From assembly GCA_044223665.1 (NCBI GenBank), contig JBGALT010000006.1, positions 47,743 to 111,742 on the forward strand: 64,000 nucleotides of DNA. The letters are read 5' to 3'. A model generated the notes under the pieces. The model ran no database searches. It saw nothing but the letters and a program-made list of their open reading frames with translations, and was not told the DNA's origin. This document shows positions 46,358 to 55,515 of this stretch, piece by piece; position 1 is the first letter of the stretch, and each line of letters starts with the position of its first letter. The position numbers and the translations under genes are program-made. Source of the stretch: JBBSAT01 sp044223665. GTDB taxonomy: Bacteria > Myxococcota_A > Polyangia > Polyangiales > Sandaracinaceae.

Positions 46358-47008
46358 TCAGCGCAGAACGCCCGCGAGGTCCAGCACCGCGCGAAGGACC
46401 GCCTCTCGCCCTTCACGCGTCTCGGCGCTGGCGCCGATCGGAGCGACGCCGGCGCTCCGCGCCAGGCGCTCGAGCTGCGGCTTGCGCTCGGACTTGGCGA
46501 GCTTGTCGATCTTGGTCGCGACCAGCACCAGCGGCCGCCCGATGTGGGCGAGGTACTCGGCGAGCTGCACGTCGTCGTCGTCGAGCCCGCGGCGCGCATC
46601 GACCAGGAGCACGACGCCGCGCAGCCCCACCCGCTGCTCGAGGAACCCTTCGATCATCGGGCCCCAGCTCTTGCGCTCCTTCTTGCTACGGAGCGCGAAG
46701 CCGTAGCCAGGCAGATCGACGAAGTCGACGGTGGCGCGCACCGCATCCGCACCTTCGAGGTCGACACGGAAGATGGAGAGCCCGCGTGTCGCGCCCGGCG
46801 TGCTGCTCGTGCGCACGAGCTTCCGGCGCTCCACGAGGCAGTTGACGAGGCTCGACTTGCCGACGTTCGAGCGCCCGGCGAACGCGACCTCGGCGAACGC
46901 GGGCGGAGGGAGGCCGGCGACGTCCGTCGCGGTCGCGACGTAGCGTGCGTCGAGAATCCGGAGAGGGGCGGGCCGGGGGGCGTGGCTCACGAGCGTCGCG
47001 TGGCTCAC
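46358..47008 (-). CDS. engB: Ribosome biogenesis GTPase EngB/YsxC
   Basis: About 216 residues from GTG 47008, whose GTGA overlaps the upstream stop; GTG 46990 is an alternative. GTPase motifs: G1 GRSNVGKSSLVN, G3 DLPGYGFA, G4 ATKIDK, and G5-like GASAE. The TPGATRGLSIF switch I segment is typical of TrmE-Era-EngA-EngB GTPases. EngB assists large-subunit assembly in the cytoplasm. The order lipoprotein - engB - two kinases on one strand suggests a transcription unit. Confidence 0.94.
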   Translation of the reverse strand: MSHATLVSHAPRPAPLRILDARYVATATDVAGLPPPAFAEVAFAGRSNVGKSSLVNCLVERRKLVRTSSTPGATRGLSIFRVDLEGADAVRATVDFVDLPGYGFALRSKKERKSWGPMIEGFLEQRVGLRGVVLLVDARRGLDDDDVQLAEYLAHIGRPLVLVATKIDKLAKSERKPQLERLARSAGVAPIGASAETREGREAVLRAVLDLAGVLR

Positions 47009-47781
47009 ATGCAGTCGAGGAGCATCTCGAAGCTGCTCAGCACGCCGCGATCGGCGCCCACGGTGTCCTCGACGGCGAGCGTCCAGACGCCCATCGCGAG
47101 GTGGCCCCGCGCGCGGCTGACCGTGTGCACGCGGAACGGGCTGCGGCTCGAGTGGCGCTGCAGCGAGAAGCTCGTGCCGTCGGGCGCGCGGAGCGAGACC
47201 TCGAGATCGCGGTTGAAGGTGTGGCTGCCCCCGAGATCGACGCGCAGCTGACGGATCACGCAAGGAGACGAGACCGTCGCGATGGAGGTGGTCGTGTGAT
47301 AGTCGTAGACGGGACCGCCGCCGACGCCGCGCACGCGCATCGAGCCACCGGTGGTCGCCGGCGGAAGGCCGGTCCCGACGCCCGTGGTGGTGGGGGGCGC
47401 CATCGCCGAGACCAGCACCTGGCTCAGCGAGATCGTGTTGTTCACCGGGCTCGCCGTGACGGTCGCCGGCTGGAAGCCCGGGAGCGTGAAGGTGAACTGG
47501 AAGGTCTGGGTCTCGCCCGGCTGCGGCGCCGGCACGGGCACCTGGCTCGTGAACGGCGTGACACCGAGCACCTGACCGCCGCCCGTCACGGTCGCGCCCG
47601 GCGGCGTGCTCGCCGCGGCGACGGTGATCATCACCTGACCGGGAGGGGCCACCGGGGGCGTGGCGACGACGCTCGTCGGGGGCGTTCCGACGGTGGTCGA
47701 GGTGGGCGGAGGGGGAGAGCCGCCACCGCCGCCGCAGGCCGCGAGGAGAACGAGCGCGAGAAAGAGGTGCGTGTGGCGCAT
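47005..47781 (-). CDS. Lipoprotein with C-terminal P-domain-like fold
   Basis: 258 residues from ATG 47781. Lipobox LVLLAAC then a Gly/Pro/Thr-rich linker. Residues about 50-110 form a PEGA-like beta unit (ATVTGGGQVLGVTPFTSQVP). The last 100 residues match the proprotein convertase P-domain pattern: DLEVSLRAPDGTSFSL, a Gly-His turn and WTLAVEDTVGADRGVLSSF. No protease domain is present. P-domains in bacterial secreted proteins assist stability or binding. Its stop overlaps the engB start. Confidence 0.78.
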   Translation of the reverse strand: MRHTHLFLALVLLAACGGGGGSPPPPTSTTVGTPPTSVVATPPVAPPGQVMITVAAASTPPGATVTGGGQVLGVTPFTSQVPVPAPQPGETQTFQFTFTLPGFQPATVTASPVNNTISLSQVLVSAMAPPTTTGVGTGLPPATTGGSMRVRGVGGGPVYDYHTTTSIATVSSPCVIRQLRVDLGGSHTFNRDLEVSLRAPDGTSFSLQRHSSRSPFRVHTVSRARGHLAMGVWTLAVEDTVGADRGVLSSFEMLLDCM

Positions 47782-47905
47782 GACCGAGGTGGGGGCTGGT
47801 GTACCAAACCGCTGCTGGCTCGGGAAGACGGGTCTCTTCCGTGCCGGGTCAGGTACGTACGTTTCTGCGTGATCTTCCCCGCTCGCTCGGGCGTACTGGG
47901 TCTGC

Positions 47906-48394
47906 ATGGGGTCTCGCTTCGCCTGCCTCGCACCCGCGCTCGCGCTCTCGATCGGCGGATGCGGCTCGCCCCCACCCGCCGTCCCCGATGCCTTCGTGCC
48001 CCCGGACGCCGCGGTGATCGACTCGGGCTCGGACGCGGCGAGCCCCCCCGACGCGGGCCCACCGCGCGACGTCGGGACGCGCTTCGGCGCCAGCACCGGC
48101 GCGAGCTGCCCGGCGCCCGCCGTCACGTACGCGGGCTTCGGGCAGGCGTTCTTCGCCACACACTGCACACGCTGCCACGCCTCGACGCTCACGGGAGCCG
48201 GGCGCAACGGCGCGCCCGCGGGCTACGACTTCGACTCCATCGAAGGTGTGCGCGCGGTGGCGGACGCGATCGATCAGGTCGCGGGATCGGGGCCCGCCGC
48301 GACGAACACCTTCATGCCGCTCACCGGCAGCACGCCCACGCTCGAGGAGCGGCAGTCGCTGGCGCAGATGCTCGCCTGCGGCGTACCGGATTGA
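47906..48394 (+). CDS. Cytochrome c-like lipoprotein
   Basis: 162 residues. The lipobox is LSIGGC. An Asp/Pro/Ala-rich linker runs to about residue 66. The haem-attachment site THCTRCH (Cys87, Cys90, His91) and a downstream FMPL (likely axial Met) define a small class I cytochrome c domain. It should carry electrons at the membrane surface. It is divergent from the P-domain lipoprotein (124 bp) and convergent with OsmC. Confidence 0.88.
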   Translation: MGSRFACLAPALALSIGGCGSPPPAVPDAFVPPDAAVIDSGSDAASPPDAGPPRDVGTRFGASTGASCPAPAVTYAGFGQAFFATHCTRCHASTLTGAGRNGAPAGYDFDSIEGVRAVADAIDQVAGSGPAATNTFMPLTGSTPTLEERQSLAQMLACGVPD

Positions 48395-48422
48395 CCGCGT
48401 ACCGGATTGACGCCGGAGCTCT

Positions 48423-48869
48423 TCAGCCCGGCTCGATCGTCACGACGGTCTTCACCGAGCTCGCGATGAAGCAGCCGCGGTGCGCTTGCTCGTGCAGCTC
48501 GGCGAGCGCCTCGGCCGAGGGCGGCGTTCCGCCGAAGACGACCCGAGGCCGGAGCGTCGTCCGGGCGACGTGCATCGGCGCGCCCGCCGGTCGCTCGAGG
48601 TAGCCGATCGCGTCGTCCTCGTATCGCTCGACGACGATTCCCTTGCGGGCACAGACCGCGAGAAACGTGAGCATGTGGCAGCTCGAGAGCGCGGCGACGA
48701 GCAGGTCCTCGGGGTTGGCGAGCGTCGGATCGCCCAGGTAGGCCTGCGCCGCCGAGAGCGAGGTCGGCGCGGCCGGCCCGATGACCGCCTGGTGCGTGCG
48801 CGAGTAGGTCGCGTAGGTGAACGGGACCTCGCCGCGTGACCAGGTGAGACGGCTGTGGTGCTCCGACAT
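48423..48869 (-). CDS. OsmC/Ohr family peroxidase-like protein
   Basis: 148 residues from ATG 48869. The two redox cysteines of the family are at Cys64 (SSCHMLTFLAVCARKG) and Cys133 (HRGCFIASSVKTV). The ANPEDLLVAAL segment is also typical. OsmC/Ohr proteins reduce organic hydroperoxides with thiols, usually as dimers. A monocistronic gene facing the cytochrome c gene. Confidence 0.9.
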   Translation of the reverse strand: MSEHHSRLTWSRGEVPFTYATYSRTHQAVIGPAAPTSLSAAQAYLGDPTLANPEDLLVAALSSCHMLTFLAVCARKGIVVERYEDDAIGYLERPAGAPMHVARTTLRPRVVFGGTPPSAEALAELHEQAHRGCFIASSVKTVVTIEPG

Positions 48870-49045
48870 CCGGTGACGATACCGCGTGCCCGCGCCCGCG
48901 AGGCTGTGCCAATCGCAACACGCGCGACGGTCGGCGCGACGGCACTTCCCGCCGGATCCGCGCCGGCACGCCGATGGCTCCTCGTCTTTCGGTGGGCGAA
49001 AAGTTGCGCCCGGCGGAGCGCTGAACAAAAGTGGAGGTAGGTCAC

Positions 49046-51220
49046 GTGCGTACGAGCTCAGTGTTCCCGTCGGTTCTTCTCGCGCTCGCTCTCGGTGTGG
49101 CGTCGTGCGGTGGAACGACCGACGGTGCCCAGAGCACGTCGCAGACGACGCCCGCGCCGACGGCGACCGCGACGGCCGACGGCACGCCGACGGACGACGG
49201 GGCCCACGCGTCGCCGAGCCCACCGCCCCACGAGACCGTGGTCGACGAGCGTCCGCCGCCGATGCACCAGCCGATCCCGCTCTACGAGGACGGCGCGATC
49301 GCGCGGGAGGTCGACGCGGCCACGGCGCGCGAGCAGGGCTACGTGGTCCTCGACCTCGGCGAGGCGTGGACGCCGTACCTGTTCACCGAGCACGACTCGA
49401 CCGAAGAGCCGGTCATCCCGAACGACTACCGTCACACCTACCTCGCGCTCGCACGCGGCGAATTCCCCGACGACCGCCACGGCGCGCTCGCCCGCGAGGA
49501 TCAGTACCTCGAGCCCTACGGCATCACGCCGACCGTGGGCCTGCTCCGCACGCGCTTCCATCACACGCACGAGCTCGAGTGCGCTCGGGCGCTCGACCTG
49601 TCGGCGCTCGCGACGTTCGACGGTCAACTGTCGTACGAGAGCCGCGACGCCGGCCGAAACTTCGTGCGGCAGTACCAGACGATCGAGCGCCAGGTGAACG
49701 AGTGGATGCAGGCGCAAGGCGTGACCGACGCCGCGCAGCTCGACGTCCATCGCTTCTCCGATCGCGACGAGCGACGGCTGGCCGACTACCAGCGGCTGCG
49801 CCCCCGCTACCTCGCGATGGTGGCGACGCAGCGGCGCCTGGCGTGCGAGGGCTACTTCGACGGCTTGGCCGGCGGCCACGTCGAAGGCGGCTTCGACTGG
49901 AACACGCACGAGGCGCTCTCGCGCTTCGAGCGCTACCACCGCATCTACGGCTGGGGCATCGTCGCGCGCGAAACGCTGGCCATGTTGCGGCGCTCGCCGG
50001 AGGAAGGCGCCCAGGAGGCCGTCATCCGCGTGCTCACCGAGCGCGCGCTGCACGCCGCCGGCGTCATCGAGGATGGAAGCGTCGACGGGTCGTTCCGCGG
50101 CACCGACGGGCAGACCCACGACGTACCGAACCTCGAGGCGCAGCTGCGCTCGAACCTCATCGAGGCCTTCGGTCTGCAAACGCCCGACTCGACGCTCGCG
50201 TTCCTCGACTCGCTCGGCGAGCTGCCGCCGGACGGCGAGCGCCTCGTCGCGTTCCAGGCTCCGCCGCTGCCGGAGTACTACGCGAGCGACATGGACTTCA
50301 CGGTCGAGATCGACCGCGGCGACGTCTGGTACGACTTCCCCTACGGCGCGCACGGCGAGGAGCTGCCGCAGCCGGTCGAGCGCCGCCCGCACACCACGAT
50401 CTTCGTCGACTGGAACGGCCAGCACATCGCGCTCGCGCGCTTCGGCACGACGATCGGCGGCTGGCGCAGCGAGCTCGTCGATGGCGTCACCTACTGGCGC
50501 TACAAGAACTCGCCGCCCGGCCCGGTGGTCTGGCACCAGATCGTGTCGGCGCCGGTGTGGCTCCCGCCCGAGTCGACGCCGGTGCGTGACCTGCTCGTGC
50601 GCTCGAGCGCGCGCGGCGCGCACGGCTGGGCGCCCGACTACCACGAGGTCGGCCCCAGCTACGCGTCGGCGTACGGCCTGGTCGCGGCCTATCACATGAC
50701 GTACTTCGAGCGGCCCGACGGCACCGTCCGGCTCGGCAGCGACGAGGGCATCCGCAGCCACGGCTCGGTCGACTACACCAGCATCATGCGGCGGCACTCG
50801 CACGGCTGTCACCGCCTGCACAACCACATCGCAGTGCGCCTGATGAGCTTCGTGCTCGAGCACCGCCGGCACACGCGCGAAGGTAACCAGGCGCTCGGCT
50901 TCCGACGCGACCTCGAGCGAGACGGCTTCCACTGGACGATGTCGCTCGACACGGGCGGCTACGTCTTCACGCTCGAGCGCCCGGTGCGCGTCGAGGTCCT
51001 CGCCGGCCGGATCCGCGGCGAGGTGCAGCGGCCGATCGACGGCCTGATCCCGCGCTACGACGCGACGCGGGGCGCGTACGTGCAGACGGATCCCAACGTG
51101 CCCGAGGGCATCCCGGTGACCGTGAGCCGCGCGGGCGTGGTCACGCCGATCCCCGGCGGCTGGGCCGCGATCGCGCCCCCCGACGCGGGTCCGGGCGCCG
51201 ACGCCGGCGTCCCGCACTGA
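49046..51220 (+). CDS. L,D-transpeptidase (YkuD) lipoprotein
   Basis: 724 residues from GTG 49046, with GGAGGT upstream. Lipobox ALGVASC, then a Thr/Pro/Asp-rich linker to about residue 70. The large middle region is helical and contains no assignable domain. The catalytic YkuD signature is near residue 588: GSVDYTSIMRRHSHGCHRLH, with the nucleophile Cys588 in SHGC. YkuD enzymes cross-link peptidoglycan meso-DAP residues or attach proteins to the wall. The long N-terminal part (about 500 residues) is much larger than in common family members. Strong terminator-like hairpins follow the stop. Confidence 0.85.
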   Translation: MRTSSVFPSVLLALALGVASCGGTTDGAQSTSQTTPAPTATATADGTPTDDGAHASPSPPPHETVVDERPPPMHQPIPLYEDGAIAREVDAATAREQGYVVLDLGEAWTPYLFTEHDSTEEPVIPNDYRHTYLALARGEFPDDRHGALAREDQYLEPYGITPTVGLLRTRFHHTHELECARALDLSALATFDGQLSYESRDAGRNFVRQYQTIERQVNEWMQAQGVTDAAQLDVHRFSDRDERRLADYQRLRPRYLAMVATQRRLACEGYFDGLAGGHVEGGFDWNTHEALSRFERYHRIYGWGIVARETLAMLRRSPEEGAQEAVIRVLTERALHAAGVIEDGSVDGSFRGTDGQTHDVPNLEAQLRSNLIEAFGLQTPDSTLAFLDSLGELPPDGERLVAFQAPPLPEYYASDMDFTVEIDRGDVWYDFPYGAHGEELPQPVERRPHTTIFVDWNGQHIALARFGTTIGGWRSELVDGVTYWRYKNSPPGPVVWHQIVSAPVWLPPESTPVRDLLVRSSARGAHGWAPDYHEVGPSYASAYGLVAAYHMTYFERPDGTVRLGSDEGIRSHGSVDYTSIMRRHSHGCHRLHNHIAVRLMSFVLEHRRHTREGNQALGFRRDLERDGFHWTMSLDTGGYVFTLERPVRVEVLAGRIRGEVQRPIDGLIPRYDATRGAYVQTDPNVPEGIPVTVSRAGVVTPIPGGWAAIAPPDAGPGADAGVPH

Positions 51221-51223
51221 AGG

Positions 51224-51247
51224 CCCGACAGGAAACCTCCTGTCGGG
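51224..51247 (+). terminator. Terminator-like hairpin after the L,D-transpeptidase gene
   Basis: A perfect 10-bp stem, CCCGACAGGA (51224-51233) with TCCTGTCGGG (51238-51247), encloses the loop AACC and is followed by TTCCTT. It begins 4 nt after the stop codon. Confidence 0.7.
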
Positions 51248-51266
51248 TTCCTTCCGAGAGAGAAAG

Positions 51267-51288
51267 CCCGAGCGATTTCTCGCTCGGG
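51267..51288 (+). terminator. Second tandem hairpin
   Basis: A perfect 9-bp stem with loop TTTC: CCCGAGCGA (51267-51275) pairs with TCGCTCGGG (51280-51288). It lies 20 bp after the first hairpin. It may be a back-up terminator or serve as a processing site; no T-run follows. Confidence 0.5.
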
Positions 51289-51488
51289 TGAGACGAGGCG
51301 CGACAGTTTCCTTTCACGCCTTCAGCGCTGGCCGCGCTCGAGCCCGAACGACCTCCTCCGGCTCTCGCGATCGCCGCGAGGCCGCGACGACCCCGGCCGG
51401 TCGATACGCCGCCGCGGCGCGCTTCGTTCCGCCGGATCGGGCTCCAGAGGTCGGGCACTTCGGCCGATGTCGTCGAGGGGACTCCCTC

Positions 51489-52637
51489 ATGACCGACGAC
51501 GCCCGATACCTCGCGAGCCTCGACGACACGGCGCTCGACCACCTCTTCTCCGAGTGGACCTCGGGGCGACCGCGCGCGGGTGCGCTCGTCCTCGTTCCCG
51601 AGAGCCAGCGCGCGCAGGTGCCCGAGATCCAGGAGCGCGCGCGCGCCGCGGGGCTCGCGCTCGCGGGCGCCGTGTTCCCGGCGCTCGTGAAGGACGATCA
51701 CTTCGTGAGCGAGGGAGCTTGGTTCCTCCGCTTCGACGAGCGACCGGTGTGCGTGCTCGAGGACGCGCCTCCCGCCACCCACGAGCAGGCGGCCACCGCC
51801 GAGCGGCTGGTCGCGCGCCTCAGGCCGCACCTCGAGGGCGCCGAGCCGCGCACGCTCGTGCTCGTCTGCGACGCGCTCAACCCGAGCATCGCGACCCTGC
51901 TGGACGAGCTCTACCTGCGCCTGGCCGATCGCGTCGACTACACGGGCGCCAACGCGGGCAGCGAGACGTTCCAGCCCATCCCTTGCCTGTTCGACGACAC
52001 TCGTTTCGTCGAGCGCGGCGTCCTCGCCCTCTTGCTGCCCCGGCGCTCCGGCGCAGCGCTCGCCCACGGCTACCCGGTCCCGGAGAAGATCACGACCGCC
52101 ACGAGCACGCAGGGCAATCGCATCGTGCAGATCGACTGGCGCCCTGCCTTCGACGTCTATCGCGAGCTCGCACGGGAGCAGTATGGCCTCGCGGTCGACC
52201 GCGAGACCTTCTACTCGAGCGCCGTGCACTTTCCGTTCGGGGTCGTCCGAGCGAACGGCGTGATCCTCGTGCGCATCCCGGTCGCGCTCGAGGAGGACGG
52301 CTCGCTCTTCTGCATCGGCGAGGTTCCGCCCAGCTCGGTCCTCGCGCTGCTCAAGGCCCCGACGGTCGACAGCGCGGGCACCGTCGAGGTGATCGTCGAC
52401 GCGTTCGCGCGCGAGCCCGACCCCAGCCGCGACATGCTTCTCTTCTACTGCGCCGGACGGCGTCTCCACCTCGGCGTCGAGACGGCATGCACGGAGATCC
52501 GCGACCTGAAGGATCGAAGCCGCGCCACGCAGCTCGCGGGCGCCCTCTCGCTCGGCGAGATCGGCGCCGGCGCACGCTGGAACTACCCCCTGTTCCACAA
52601 CGCCGCGCTCGTGGCGAGCCGATGGAATCCGGGCTGA
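51489..52637 (+). CDS. FIST domain sensory protein
   Basis: 382 residues from ATG 51489, with GAGGGGA at about 8 nt. The N-terminal FIST part has ALVLVPESQRAQVPEIQE and YTGANAGSETFQP; the C-terminal FIST_C part has FYCAGRRLHLG near its end. FIST domains bind small ligands such as amino acids and typically feed histidine kinases. Here the kinase is encoded by the next gene, which starts 16 nt before this stop. No membrane segment or signal peptide is present, so sensing is cytosolic. Confidence 0.88.
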   Translation: MTDDARYLASLDDTALDHLFSEWTSGRPRAGALVLVPESQRAQVPEIQERARAAGLALAGAVFPALVKDDHFVSEGAWFLRFDERPVCVLEDAPPATHEQAATAERLVARLRPHLEGAEPRTLVLVCDALNPSIATLLDELYLRLADRVDYTGANAGSETFQPIPCLFDDTRFVERGVLALLLPRRSGAALAHGYPVPEKITTATSTQGNRIVQIDWRPAFDVYRELAREQYGLAVDRETFYSSAVHFPFGVVRANGVILVRIPVALEEDGSLFCIGEVPPSSVLALLKAPTVDSAGTVEVIVDAFAREPDPSRDMLLFYCAGRRLHLGVETACTEIRDLKDRSRATQLAGALSLGEIGAGARWNYPLFHNAALVASRWNPG

Positions 52638-54664
52638 ATCGCGACCACGTCCTCGCCGTGCTCTACGACATGGCGATGGTCGTCGGCGGCGAGGTCCGCG
52701 TGCGACCGCTCGTCACGCGTACCGTGCAGCGGCTGCTCTATCACACCTCGTTTCCGGTCGGCTTGCTGCTGCTCGATCTCCGCGCGCGCGACGACGGCAT
52801 GGTCGTAGGCCGGCTCGAGGTGGCGATCGGCGACTTCGGCCTCGCCTCGCGGATCGGTGAGGACGTGGTCCTGCCCGCCGCGCTCGTGAGTGGGCCCGCC
52901 TCGGACGTGCACGATCGTGCGGCGATCGACGCGCTGCCGGTGCGCGCGCCGCTCCGCGGCGTCTGCGTGCACATGCCCGTCGGCGAGGTCGGCGTGATCC
53001 TCCTCGTCGCCCCCGAGCTCCCGCACGCCGAGGTGCCCATCACCCACGTGTTCCAGCCCGTGATGGCGAATCTGGCGCGCGCGATCGTCCTCTGCCGCAG
53101 CTACGAAGCGAGGCAAGAGGAGCTGGTCGCGGAGCGCGACGAGGCTCGCCTCGGATTGCGGCGCTTCCGCGCGGCCGTCGACACGGCGCCGGACCTGGTG
53201 TTCGTCATCGACCCTCGCACGCAGCGCTTCGTCGACGTCAACGACTCCGCCGAGATCGCGCTCGCGACGCCGCGCCACATGCTCCTGACGCGGGGCCTGG
53301 CCGACTACGCGATCGATCTCGACCGCCAGCGGCTCGCGGACCTCTACGGATCGCTGCGACCCAAGCGCGTCGCGACGCGAGAAGCTGCGCTGCGCACGGG
53401 CGACGCTCGAACGATGCCGGTGGAGATCCGGTTCAGTGCGCTCGAGCCTTCCGACGAGTCTCCGCTGGTCATCGCGACGGCACGCGATCTCACCGAGCGC
53501 CGGGCGATGGAGGGCCAGCTGCGACAGGCCCAGAAGCTCGACGCGATCGGGCGCCTCGCGGGGGGCGTGGCGCACGACTTCAACAACCTGCTCACGGTGA
53601 TCCTCGGCGGCGCGTGCGTGCTCCTCGACGGCACGCCGCCCGACACACCCGAGGCGGAAGAGCTGCGCGAGATCGAGCTCGCCGCGCAGCGGGCGGCCGC
53701 GCTGACCCAGCAGCTCTTGATCTTCAGCCGCAAGGGCCCCGCCGCACCCAAGCGCGTCGATCTCGACGAGTGCGTGAGCGGCATGGGCCGCATGCTCCGG
53801 CGACTGATCGGCGAGCAGATCGAGCTCGTGACGCGGCGCGCGCCGAGCCCCCTCGCGGTGATGGTGGACCCGAGCCAGCTCGAGCAAGTGATCATGAACC
53901 TCGCGGTGAACGCCCGCGACGCGATGCCCGGCGGCGGACGACTCACGATCGAAGTGAGCGAGGCGGATCTCGCCGCCGCGACCGACGCCGACGCCGACAC
54001 CTCGCTCGCGCCGCACGGCCCCTATGCCGTGGTCGCGGTGAGCGACACCGGGACGGGCATGCCCGACGACGTGCGGGCGCACCTGTTCGAGCCGTTCTTC
54101 ACCACGAAGCAGCCGGGCCGAGGAACGGGCCTGGGCCTGAGCACGGTGTACGGGATCGTGGAGCGAGCAGGCGGCCACCTGCGCGTGACGAGCGCCCCGG
54201 GCCGCGGCAGTCGCTTCGAGGTGTGGCTGCCGCGCGCGGAAGCCACCTCGACGTCGGACGCGTGCTCCCCACGGCCCCCGGCCCCCCGCGGTGGGCACGA
54301 GGTGGTCTTGCTCGTCGAGGACGAGCGCGCCGTGCGGGAGCTCGCGGCGCGCACGCTGCGCCGCGCGGGGTACGACGTGGTCGAGGCCGTCGATGGCGTG
54401 GACGCGCTCACGCGTGCCCAGGAGGGCGAGCTCCGGATCGACGTGCTGGTGTCCGACGCGGTCATGCCCAGGATGGGCGGCGCGCAGCTCGCCGAGCGCA
54501 TGCGCCGCCTGCGGCCGTCGATCCCCGTCCTGTTCGTGTCGGGCTATGCCCGCGAGCAGCTGCCCGACCCGAGCGTCCCGGGCACGCGCTTTCTCGCCAA
54601 GCCCTACGCAGGGGACGGCCTGCTGCGCGCCGTGCGTGACCTCCTCGATGCCGAGCGCGGCTGA
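52622..54664 (+). CDS. Hybrid histidine kinase with C-terminal receiver, FIST partner
   Basis: 680 residues from ATG 52622, overlapping the FIST stop by 16 nt. Residues about 1-165 are GAF-like, PAS follows at 180-295 (FRAAVDTAPDLVFVIDPRTQ), then the H box GGVAHDFNNLLTVILGG, N box MNLAVNARDAMPGG, lid DTGTGM and FEPFFTTK, and G2 GTGLGLSTVYG. The receiver (about 560-675) has LVEDER, Asp in LVSDAVMP and Lys in LAKPY. It resembles the hybrid kinase at 24950 in layout. Overlap with FIST strongly suggests a two-protein sensor complex. Confidence 0.93.
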   Translation: MESGLNRDHVLAVLYDMAMVVGGEVRVRPLVTRTVQRLLYHTSFPVGLLLLDLRARDDGMVVGRLEVAIGDFGLASRIGEDVVLPAALVSGPASDVHDRAAIDALPVRAPLRGVCVHMPVGEVGVILLVAPELPHAEVPITHVFQPVMANLARAIVLCRSYEARQEELVAERDEARLGLRRFRAAVDTAPDLVFVIDPRTQRFVDVNDSAEIALATPRHMLLTRGLADYAIDLDRQRLADLYGSLRPKRVATREAALRTGDARTMPVEIRFSALEPSDESPLVIATARDLTERRAMEGQLRQAQKLDAIGRLAGGVAHDFNNLLTVILGGACVLLDGTPPDTPEAEELREIELAAQRAAALTQQLLIFSRKGPAAPKRVDLDECVSGMGRMLRRLIGEQIELVTRRAPSPLAVMVDPSQLEQVIMNLAVNARDAMPGGGRLTIEVSEADLAAATDADADTSLAPHGPYAVVAVSDTGTGMPDDVRAHLFEPFFTTKQPGRGTGLGLSTVYGIVERAGGHLRVTSAPGRGSRFEVWLPRAEATSTSDACSPRPPAPRGGHEVVLLVEDERAVRELAARTLRRAGYDVVEAVDGVDALTRAQEGELRIDVLVSDAVMPRMGGAQLAERMRRLRPSIPVLFVSGYAREQLPDPSVPGTRFLAKPYAGDGLLRAVRDLLDAERG

Positions 54665-54776
54665 CGGGGTCGACGTCGATCCCTGCGTCGCCGCGAGCGG
54701 GCCGACCGGGCCCCCCCGCGGCGAGCCGACCTCGTGGGCAGGGTGCAGGCTCGCGCGCGCGTGCGAAGATCCGGCC

Positions 54777-55409
54777 GTGAACTTCGTCGGGCACTCGTTC
54801 GTCGCCGCCCGCTCGAGCGACGACCCCGTCTACGCGCTCGGCGCGATGCTGCCCGACTTCGCGTCGATGGTCGGCGCGCGCCTCGGAAGACACGACCATG
54901 CCGTGCTCGCGGCCGGGATCGACGATCACCACCGGACCGACGAGGCCTTCCACGGCACCCCGACCTTCGTCCGCCTCTGCCGCGAGGAGGCGCTGGGGCT
55001 CGAGGCCATCGGCCTCGGATGGGGCGCCGCGCGCGCCATCGCGCACGTGGCGACCGAGCTCGTGCTCGACGGTCTGCTCCTCGAGCGCGGGGAGGTCGAG
55101 CGCGGCTACGTCGACGCCGTGCTCGCGATCGACTGGATGCTCCCCGCGCTGCGCTTCGAGCGCGACGGGCTCGCCCGCTTCCGGGAGCTGCACGCCCGCC
55201 TCGCGCGATACGGCCCGCCGCACGGCTATCGCGACGCGCTCTTCGTCCGGGACCGGATGGTCCAGATCCTCGCGCGCCGGCCACGGCTCGCGCTGGCCGA
55301 AGGAGACGCCGAGCGCCTGGGCGCCTACCTCCCGGCGATGAGCGAGCGCGTGCGCCATTCGGCACCGACACTCCTCGACGAGCTCGAGCGCGCCCTCGCC
55401 CGGGAATGA
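54777..55409 (+). CDS. ACP phosphodiesterase (AcpH)-like hydrolase
   Basis: 210 residues from GTG 54777 (NFVGHSFVAARSSDD). The pattern of AcpH family proteins is recognisable: small helical protein with ALGAMLPDFASM near residue 25 and the metal-type cluster DDHHRTDEAFHG near residue 50. AcpH removes the phosphopantetheine group from acyl carrier protein. Family assignment is moderate because overall length and motifs differ somewhat from E. coli AcpH. It lies about 110 bp after the hybrid kinase. Confidence 0.65.
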   Translation: MNFVGHSFVAARSSDDPVYALGAMLPDFASMVGARLGRHDHAVLAAGIDDHHRTDEAFHGTPTFVRLCREEALGLEAIGLGWGAARAIAHVATELVLDGLLLERGEVERGYVDAVLAIDWMLPALRFERDGLARFRELHARLARYGPPHGYRDALFVRDRMVQILARRPRLALAEGDAERLGAYLPAMSERVRHSAPTLLDELERALARE

Positions 55410-55465
55410 CCGCCCACCACGGTTGATTTCGCTCACGTAACATCGGGCGCGAAATCGCCCCTTCG

Positions 55466-55496
55466 TTGACACGCTCGCCGATCGCCGTGGAATACT
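55466..55496 (+). promoter_or_regulatory. Candidate sigma70-type promoter of the PEGA kinase
   Basis: TTGACA (55466-55471) is a perfect -35 box. AATACT (55491-55496) lies 19 bp downstream, or GAATAC with an 18-bp spacer. The predicted transcript start is near 55503, only about 13 nt before the GTG, which gives a very short leader. Confidence 0.45.
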
Positions 55497-55515
55497 CCGG
55501 GTTTCGACGGCTCCC

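Noticed and set aside
45890..47251. Plus-strand frame of 453 codons opposite engB and a kinase gene
   Set aside because: Shadow of genes with clear catalytic motifs on the minus strand.
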